Positions 58,427-64,000 of a stretch of 64,000 nucleotides of DNA are shown here, piece after piece. Within the stretch, counting starts at the first letter, position 1. Every line of letters starts with the position of its first letter. The notes under the pieces are model-generated. The model saw only the letters and a list, made by a program, of their open reading frames with translations, did no database searches and was not told the DNA's origin. Made by a program: the position numbers and the translations under genes. This stretch comes from Epsilonproteobacteria bacterium tcs-49 (lineage in GTDB: Bacteria; Campylobacterota; Campylobacteria; Campylobacterales; Sulfurovaceae), in assembly GCA_002049495.1 (NCBI GenBank), contig LLYS01000001.1, forward strand, positions 1 through 64,000. Reading direction: 5' to 3'.

Positions 58427-60562
58427 CTATCCTTTCACGATGTTGGAGGGCAACTCTTTCTTGACCCAGGTATAATTATCACCCTCTTGTAAGATCTCAT
58501 CCATATTGAAACGGAACTTGGGGTGGCGCTGCTTGATCTGATCTACCGTTGTCTCCACCATATCGTCGATGCCGAAAAAGTAGATAAAACGCTCCAGCGC
58601 AGCCCGCAATCGCAGGGGGCTGACCTTTTCTTCCGCGGCTTCATTCTCAATCTGATTCAGGTACGCTACTTTCAGCAAGGAAGCGACCTTGGGGACTTTG
58701 ACTTCGATAAAGAAAAAAGGTTCAAAGATGGAGATGATCTTCTCCACCTCTGCCCGTGCCGCGTACTTCTCCCCCTCAAGGACCCGCTTTTGCCAGCTGC
58801 GTTCCATCCGCTTGAACATATCCGTCTCCTCCAAAAAGGGGTATTGTTCAAGCATCTTATAGAGTTTGGCAAACTTTTTACTGGCGTAAAGTTCCATCGT
58901 TTGCGCATACACCGTGGCCTGTTCTTTGAGTTGGGCCACGGTTTCGCCCTTATCGGGAAAGGCTTCGAGCGAATCACACAGCTGCATCACTTTGGAGTAT
59001 TTCCCCTCCTCCAAAAAACGGTACGCCTGCGATTCCATCCTCTCGGCTATGACAAAGAGTTTGTCGTACTCTTTAAAGTTTTGCAAGAAGGGAAATTTCG
59101 TTGCCAGTTTGATCGCTTCCTGGTAACTGTTTTCGGCGATCTTCTTTTGAAACAGTGTCAAAACCTGCTTCTCCTCAAAGATCGTTTGCATCACCTTGGC
59201 TTTGGAAGCGATCCCCTTAAAGGGGGTAAACAGCTTGTGGGCCTGTTCCTCTCCGTTTTTATGCCCGATGATCTCTTTGACCCGGCTGAGGGTCTTATCC
59301 CACTCCTGCTCCATTTTACGGTAGTACTTGGTCTTTTCCAGTGCCGGATTTTGTGCTACGACCGAATATGCCAGGGGGTGTTTGCGGTGTTCGACGGCGT
59401 GTTTGAACTTTTCGAAAGCGGCGAAATCTTTGAGGAGGTTTTGTATAAAGATCCGCTTGTCCGCATTGGTCTGAAAGGGATCGAGCAGCGCTTTAGCCTC
59501 TTTTTTCTTGCCCATCTGCAGCAGTGTCGTCGCCGTCTCGATATTGAACTCCCACTCCTGCTCAAGCATCTCGTAGGCTTCGCTATAGCGCAGTAAAGGG
59601 TTGGCTTCGATCATCTCATACGCTTTGTCATACTTCTTTGCCCCCACGAGATAGGAGAGTTCCCGCTCCTGTTCCTCCAGATCAAAAAAGAGAATGTCAC
59701 CGCTTTCAAGCCCGAAAACCAGCAGTTTATTTTCCGAAAAATACTCCACGCAAAAGCAAAGCGATTTGACCTTCAGCAGTTCGGGAACGACCTGTTCAAA
59801 GGTGCGCATATCGTATACGCTCACCCGCCGTGTTTTATCCACCGCAAAAAGAAAGCGCTCATCGTCGCTTAGGCGCATCGCCGTAATCTCTGCCAGCATT
59901 TTGGGCAAACGCTTCAGCACCTTCTCCTGCAGATAGCGCCACAAAACGATTTCGCCGCTTTTGTCCGCGGCGATGAGGCGGTGCTTACTCAAAAACGCCA
60001 TATGCGTTACCGCCTCTTTGTGCCCTTTGAGTGCAAGGGTTTGATTCATCGAAGAAACATTGGTTACGTTGATAGTGCGGTCGTAGCTGCCCGTCGCCAA
60101 CCACTGGCCGTTGTCGCTAAATGCGGCGGTACTGACATAGTCGCTGTGCGGGGGCAGAACCCCTGCGAGTTTACCGTTTTTCATCCCCCACAGGTAGACC
60201 TTGCCGTCTGCCCCTCCCGTGACCAGGTGCGTGCCCTTGGGATTAAATGCGCAGCTTTCGACCTCTCCTTGATGTTTTTTCAGCCCGTAGAGCTGCTTTT
60301 TGGTTTTGGTGTAGTAGACACATTGGAACTTCTCTGTTTGTTCGTAAAAGCTGACAAAAGCCCCGTTGCTTGAAAGATCCGCGTTGGCGAGGGTCACCGG
60401 ATTCCGGGGTACCGTAGTTTTAAAACCGCCCAAAAGTTTGTACTCCCGGATAGAAAATACCCGAAAGGAGTTATCCGTTCCCACCACGCCGAGCTTATCT
60501 CCGCGGATGGTTTGCAGCTTATGAACCGCTGCGGGGGTGGATACCCTTTTGACCGGCTGCAA
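58427..60562 (-). CDS. WD40 beta-propeller protein with C-terminal helical solenoid
   Basis: 711 residues. Residues 1 to about 310 hold WD40-type blades (VESCAFNPKGTHLVTGGADG, VSTAAFSDNGQWLATGSYDR, ALKGHKEAVTHMAFLSKHRL). Residues about 315-700 are all-helical with an irregular repeat of about 80-90 residues whose core is A.xxIExNPxLxxxxxYxxMEQEW, seen in AYEMIEANPLLRYSEAYEML, KYYRKMEQEWDKTL and LYKMLEQYPFLEETDMFKRM. There is no signal peptide or TM helix, so it is cytoplasmic. The propeller-plus-solenoid order is that of eukaryotic coat and IFT proteins, here without evidence of relationship. TTG start with GAGGAG 8 bases upstream. Function unknown. Confidence 0.82.
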   Translation of the reverse strand: MQPVKRVSTPAAVHKLQTIRGDKLGVVGTDNSFRVFSIREYKLLGGFKTTVPRNPVTLANADLSSNGAFVSFYEQTEKFQCVYYTKTKKQLYGLKKHQGEVESCAFNPKGTHLVTGGADGKVYLWGMKNGKLAGVLPPHSDYVSTAAFSDNGQWLATGSYDRTINVTNVSSMNQTLALKGHKEAVTHMAFLSKHRLIAADKSGEIVLWRYLQEKVLKRLPKMLAEITAMRLSDDERFLFAVDKTRRVSVYDMRTFEQVVPELLKVKSLCFCVEYFSENKLLVFGLESGDILFFDLEEQERELSYLVGAKKYDKAYEMIEANPLLRYSEAYEMLEQEWEFNIETATTLLQMGKKKEAKALLDPFQTNADKRIFIQNLLKDFAAFEKFKHAVEHRKHPLAYSVVAQNPALEKTKYYRKMEQEWDKTLSRVKEIIGHKNGEEQAHKLFTPFKGIASKAKVMQTIFEEKQVLTLFQKKIAENSYQEAIKLATKFPFLQNFKEYDKLFVIAERMESQAYRFLEEGKYSKVMQLCDSLEAFPDKGETVAQLKEQATVYAQTMELYASKKFAKLYKMLEQYPFLEETDMFKRMERSWQKRVLEGEKYAARAEVEKIISIFEPFFFIEVKVPKVASLLKVAYLNQIENEAAEEKVSPLRLRAALERFIYFFGIDDMVETTVDQIKQRHPKFRFNMDEILQEGDNYTWVKKELPSNIVKG

Positions 60563-60564
60563 GT

Positions 60565-61773
60565 TTAGAACTCCTCTTTAAACCTATACTCGTTGACTAA
60601 CAGCATATCGCGTATCTGTTCCTGATGTGCCGCCCCCTTGGTCTCTACGGAGATAGATACATACGCATCACCGTATTTCAAATCACTGGAAGTGCGATCA
60701 TAGCCGATCTGTACGATATTGGCTCCCACTTCGCTTAAGATCTCGGTTAAGCGCATCAAACTTCCGGGACGATCGATCAGCGTAACGGTAAGTTTCATCT
60801 TTCTGTTGGATTTTAAAAGCCCCTTTTCGATAATGACCGAAAGCATCGTTACGTCGATATTGCCGCCACTGAGTACCACGCCGACCTTCTGGTTTTGCAG
60901 CCGGGGCAGCTTTTCGTGCAGCAGTGCGGCTACCCCCGTAGCCCCCGCTCCTTCGACCACGAGTTTCTGCTTCTCCAGCAAAAACAGGATCGCATTGGCG
61001 ATCTCTTCGTCATCGACCAGTACCATATCATCGACATACTCGATGATATATCCCAGCGTTTTTTCAGAGGTATCGCGCACCGCGATCCCGTCGGCGATGG
61101 TTTTGACGCTGACGCTGTCGATGGGCTGTTTGGCTTCGAAAGATTGCTTCATCGCCGGAGCTCCGCTTGCGGCGATACCGTAGACTTTGATATCGGGTTT
61201 GATCGCTTTGGCCGCCGCCGCCACGCCGCTGATCAAACCGCCCCCGCCTACGGGGACGATGATCGCGTCAAGATCGGGGGTAACCTCCAGCATCTCCAGT
61301 GCGATCGTCCCTTGACCCGCGATAACCAGATCGTCGGCAAAGGGGTGGACAAACGCATACCCCTTTGCGTGGGCAAGCTCCTGGGATTTGGCGTAGGCTT
61401 CGTCAAAGTTTTTGCCGTACAGCACCACGTTGGCACCGTGGGCTTCGACGCCGTTGATCTTGGTCAGAGGCGTCGCTTCGGGCATCACGATCGTGGCGTT
61501 CATCCCAAAATACTTTGCGCTGTACGCAACGCCCTGGGCATGGTTCCCCGCACTGGCGGCGATCACGCCTTTGACCCCCTTTTCATGCAGCGCGGCGACC
61601 TTGTTAAACGCACCTCTGAGTTTAAAGGATCCCGTAATTTGCAAATTCTCTTTTTTGATATACACATCGCTTTTGGCCAAAGGGCTGAGCTCTCTGGCGT
61701 AGGCGTAGGGGCTGTTTTTGACCACCCCTTCCAACCGCTTTTTCGCTTTTTTAACCTCTTCTAATTCCAACAC
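60565..61773 (-). CDS. ilvA: Threonine ammonia-lyase (biosynthetic/catabolic type with ACT domain)
   Basis: 402 residues. The PLP lysine is in ITGSFKLRGAFNKV, then ASAGNHAQGVAYSAKYFG, the glycine loop IVPVGGGGLISGVAAAAKAI and a C-terminal ACT domain (about 325-402; MKLTVTLIDRPGSLMRLTEI). It deaminates threonine to 2-oxobutyrate, the first step to isoleucine. A single ACT domain and length near 400 match the short IlvA/TdcB-like form. GTG start. The WD40 gene follows after 2 bases. Confidence 0.93.
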   Translation of the reverse strand: MLELEEVKKAKKRLEGVVKNSPYAYARELSPLAKSDVYIKKENLQITGSFKLRGAFNKVAALHEKGVKGVIAASAGNHAQGVAYSAKYFGMNATIVMPEATPLTKINGVEAHGANVVLYGKNFDEAYAKSQELAHAKGYAFVHPFADDLVIAGQGTIALEMLEVTPDLDAIIVPVGGGGLISGVAAAAKAIKPDIKVYGIAASGAPAMKQSFEAKQPIDSVSVKTIADGIAVRDTSEKTLGYIIEYVDDMVLVDDEEIANAILFLLEKQKLVVEGAGATGVAALLHEKLPRLQNQKVGVVLSGGNIDVTMLSVIIEKGLLKSNRKMKLTVTLIDRPGSLMRLTEILSEVGANIVQIGYDRTSSDLKYGDAYVSISVETKGAAHQEQIRDMLLVNEYRFKEEF

Positions 61774-61784
61774 GCTTACTCTCT

Positions 61785-62213
61785 TTATACTAAGTTTTTA
61801 TGTTCGACCATGGCGCATTTGTTTTGCACCACCTTCATCCCCGCTTCTTCCGCCTTTTGCGCCGCTTCGTTGTTGACGATGCCTATCTGCGTCCACAGGT
61901 ACTTCACGCCGCCCTTTTCGATGCAGGCGTCCACGACCGCATCCACGACCGCGGGTTTGCGAAAAACCACCACCATATCCACGGGTTTTTCGATATCTTT
62001 CAAACCGCGATAAACGCTTTGGCCCAGAATCTGCTCCTCCTTGGGGTAGATCGGCAGCATTTCAAACCCCGCTTCAAGCAGGTATTTTGCCACCCGGTGG
62101 CTATCCTTTTCGGGTTTTGGAGAACACCCTACTACCGCGATGGTCTTCGTATCTTCGAAAAATCGTTTAATCTCTTCGCTGTTACTGTTATGTGTGGGCA
62201 TGGGACATTCCAT
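61785..62213 (-). CDS. CoA-binding domain protein (YccU-like)
   Basis: 142 residues, a Rossmann-type CoA_binding_2 domain: KTIAVVGCSPKPEKDSHRVA, MLPIYPKEEQILGQSVYRGL, DMVVVFRKPAVVDAVVDACI and a conserved end VVQNKCAMVEHKNLV. These proteins bind coenzyme A; the cellular role is not known. AAAGGAAGATTT precedes the ATG. A 70-base gap to trmA has a possible promoter. ilvA starts 11 bases downstream. Confidence 0.9.
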   Translation of the reverse strand: MECPMPTHNSNSEEIKRFFEDTKTIAVVGCSPKPEKDSHRVAKYLLEAGFEMLPIYPKEEQILGQSVYRGLKDIEKPVDMVVVFRKPAVVDAVVDACIEKGGVKYLWTQIGIVNNEAAQKAEEAGMKVVQNKCAMVEHKNLV

Positions 62214-62283
62214 AAATCTTCCTTTATACTATTCTCAACTCCTGTATCTATGTAAGATAGCATAAATGAGCTTAAGGGTATCC

Positions 62284-63387
62284 CTAGATACGCCGCAGCA
62301 CGACCCCCGATTCCACATGCTCGCTGTAGGGAAATTGATCAAAAACGGCCGCCGTTTCCACCCGGTGCGTTTTTGCCAAATACTCCAGGTCCCGGCTGAG
62401 GGTTTCGGGGTTGCAGGAGATATAAACGATCTGCTCCACTCCGGCGATCAGTTCGCGCGTCCCCTCATCCAGCCCCGCCCTTGGCGGATCCACCAAAACC
62501 GTTTGGAAACCGTACCCGTCCAGGTCGACACCTTTTAAACGGGTAAACTCCCGCTCCTTTCGCAGCGCACTGGTCATCTCCTCCGAACTCAGGCGCACAA
62601 AGGCGATATTATCCACTCCGTTGAGTTCACAGTTCTCCCTGGCCGCCTGGATGGAGCGCTTGGAAATCTCTGTCGCCAATACCCTGTCGTAAAGGGTGGA
62701 GAGGGGGATGGTGAAATTCCCCGCCCCGCAATAACTTTCCAACAGATCGCCCGTTTTTGAGACATGGGCCATCGCCCACTCGATCATCTTCTCGTTGACT
62801 TTGGCGTTTGGCTGGGTGAAGCTGGCTTCATAGTGGCGGTACAGGTATTCTCTGCCTTTTATTTCCAACTTTTCGGTAATAAACTCCCGCGTCAAGATCA
62901 CCTTTTGTTTACGGCTTCTGCCGATAATAAAGATACCGAAACGCTCCTGTAGTTTGCGCGCGGCTGTTTCCCATGCGCTATCGAGCTTTTTGTGATAAAT
63001 CAGCGTGACCAGCACTTCGCCGCTCAGCCCCGAAAGAAACTCCACGCTGTAGAGCTTTCTTTCCAAAATCTCTTCCTCTTCTATCGCCTCAAGCAGCGGA
63101 TAGATTACCCCTTCGATCGGTTCGATCACTTTGGGGCACTCCGTTACCGGCAGCAGCTTCTTCTCAAAATCGTGCATGGCGCAATACAGCCTGCCCTCTT
63201 CACGGAAGATACGAAACTCCGCTCTGGCGCGGAAATGCTCCCCGGGGGACGGGTATACGTCAAACTTACCCCGGTAAAAGGGGTCCAACAGCCCCTCGAC
63301 CCTTTGTACTTTTTGCTCCAACTGCTGCTCATAGGACAGCTCATACAGTTTGCAGCTGCCGCACTTTCCAAAATATTGACACGTCAA
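62284..63387 (-). CDS. trmA: tRNA (uracil-5-)-methyltransferase
   Basis: 367 residues from TTG 63387, which overlaps the fliP stop and has GGAG 8 bases upstream; an upstream GTG at 63426 lies inside fliP. Motifs are RARAEFRIFREEGRLYCAM, ASFTQPNAKVNEKMIEWAM, the SAM site LLESYCGAGNFTIPLS, VLVDPPRAGLDE and the catalytic Cys in VYISCNPETLSRDLEYL. It makes 5-methyluridine 54 in tRNA. An N-terminal CxxxCxxC-like set (CQYFGKCGSC) is present. It resembles TrmA rather than RlmD by length. Confidence 0.92.
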   Translation of the reverse strand: MTCQYFGKCGSCKLYELSYEQQLEQKVQRVEGLLDPFYRGKFDVYPSPGEHFRARAEFRIFREEGRLYCAMHDFEKKLLPVTECPKVIEPIEGVIYPLLEAIEEEEILERKLYSVEFLSGLSGEVLVTLIYHKKLDSAWETAARKLQERFGIFIIGRSRKQKVILTREFITEKLEIKGREYLYRHYEASFTQPNAKVNEKMIEWAMAHVSKTGDLLESYCGAGNFTIPLSTLYDRVLATEISKRSIQAARENCELNGVDNIAFVRLSSEEMTSALRKEREFTRLKGVDLDGYGFQTVLVDPPRAGLDEGTRELIAGVEQIVYISCNPETLSRDLEYLAKTHRVETAAVFDQFPYSEHVESGVVLRRI

Positions 63388-64000
63388 TGAAAACTCTCCA
63401 CTAGGTTTCCGATCAACAGGTTCCACCCGTCAACCAGAATAAAGATTAAGATTTTAAACGGCATCGAGATCATCACCGGCGGCAGCATCATCATACCCAT
63501 ACTCATCAAAACCGAACTGACGACCATATCGATAACCAAAAAGGGCATAAACAGTAAAAACCCGATCTCGAAGGCGGTTTTGATTTCACTGATCATAAAC
63601 GCCGGAATCGCGATGCTAAGGGGGATATCCTCTATGGTTTGGGGGTTTTCCATGTCACGGATACGGAAAAACAGCGCCAAATCCTTCTCCCTGGTGTTGC
63701 GCACCATAAACTTTTTAAACGGTTCTGTGGTACGCAAAAACGCCTCCTCGTAACCGATCTCTTTGTTTTGATAGGGAACGATCCCCTGCTCATACGCTTT
63801 TTGGCCCACCGGTTCCATAATGAAATAGGTCAGTACCAGTGCCAGCGTCACCAAAAGCTGCGTCGGGGGGGATTGCTGCGTTCCCATCGCCTGGCGCAGA
63901 AAGGAAAACACGACGATCAGCCGCGTAAAGCTGGTCATGACCAAAATGATCGAGGGGGCCAGAGCCAGCAGCGTAAAGATGATCAGTACGTTTAAAGAGG
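63384..64000 (-). CDS. fliP: Flagellar export protein FliP, C-terminal part (5' end outside window)
   Basis: 205 codons are inside the window and the frame stays open to the right edge, beginning SLNVLIIFTLLALAPSIILV and VMTSFTRLIVVFSFLRQAMG. GTQQSPPTQLLVTLALVLTY, SEIKTAFEIGFLLFMPFLVI and DMVVSSVLMSMGMMMLPPVM are hallmark FliP sequences. FliP forms the core of the flagellar type III export gate. Its stop overlaps the trmA start. In relatives fliP is near the coaBC-truA block, which here is about 10 kb away. Confidence 0.95.
   Translation of the reverse strand, partial: SLNVLIIFTLLALAPSIILVMTSFTRLIVVFSFLRQAMGTQQSPPTQLLVTLALVLTYFIMEPVGQKAYEQGIVPYQNKEIGYEEAFLRTTEPFKKFMVRNTREKDLALFFRIRDMENPQTIEDIPLSIAIPAFMISEIKTAFEIGFLLFMPFLVIDMVVSSVLMSMGMMMLPPVMISMPFKILIFILVDGWNLLIGNLVESFH

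Noticed and set aside
1-64000. CRISPR array, insertion sequences, rRNA genes
   Set aside because: No regularly spaced direct repeats, transposase motifs or rRNA core sequences were seen on either strand.

Overview
The window looks like the chromosome of a free-living Campylobacterota (epsilonproteobacterial) species, probably a Sulfurovum/Sulfurimonas-type organism with fairly high GC (about 50% by eye). The evidence is an INGTGRIG-type GAPDH, the gene string coaBC-unknown-uppS-prepilin peptidase-LptF/G-truA near fliP (an order I recall from Campylobacter), a CmoB, a neelaredoxin-type superoxide reductase, and promoters with a good TACAAT/TATAAT -10 and usually a poor -35. No phage, IS element, CRISPR array or plasmid gene is visible.

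Layout. 1-2400: start of ccoG (minus), a DUF134/NifX-like regulator (plus) and a first pyruvate kinase (minus), with dyad-symmetric operator-like sites between them. 2438-5131: a large hybrid sensor kinase. 5271-27717: about 22 kb of minus-strand genes in two back-to-back transcription units that amount to a glycogen/glycolysis module. The promoter-distal unit runs glgA, ROK glucokinase, phosphorylase-like GT35, PMM/PGM, pgk, mgtE, DUF4912 protein, GH57 branching enzyme, FBPase-like protein. The upstream unit runs gap, pgi, pfkA, a second odd pyruvate kinase, an NDP-sugar pyrophosphorylase/PMM fusion, GH57 amylase, GalT-like transferase, TVP38 membrane protein. A third GH57 gene (4-alpha-glucanotransferase type) is divergent at 27899, followed by a PleD-like diguanylate cyclase and a GH3 beta-N-acetylhexosaminidase. 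Several enzymes in the module lack family active-site residues: PLP lysine replaced by Ser in the phosphorylase, DPLDGSS lost in the FBPase, TASHNP lost in the fused PMM domain, no C-terminal domain in the second pyruvate kinase. The gap gene carries a one-base frameshift near its start. Canonical glgC and glgB are absent.

32242-41000: a membrane PAS-GGDEF protein overlapping an NMT1-like lipoprotein, tRNA-Ser(GCU), an unlisted 48-residue gene behind an excellent sigma-54 promoter, cmoB, a SulP transporter, a small ribbon-helix-helix protein, a UvrD-like helicase and superoxide reductase. 41100-47540: a tightly overlapped plus-strand run of UDG, periplasmic unknown, HDOD protein, polA, coiled-coil lipoprotein and nth. 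48219-53329: coaBC to truA. 53326-56943 (minus): S4 protein, trpD, tsaE, lptB, rpoN.

56944-57304 is the longest gene-poor stretch. It holds a good candidate small RNA with a C/U-rich terminator loop and a second strong terminator. Next to it lies a Sel1-like small ORF interrupted by an in-frame TGA. 57549-64000 (minus): gppA/ppx-like, a beta-propeller plus helical-solenoid protein, ilvA, a CoA-binding protein, trmA and the 3' part of fliP.

The most interesting unexplained items are the glycogen module with its residue-altered enzymes, the sigma-54-driven 48-residue protein, the candidate sRNA, the propeller-solenoid protein and the lipoprotein/GGDEF pair.
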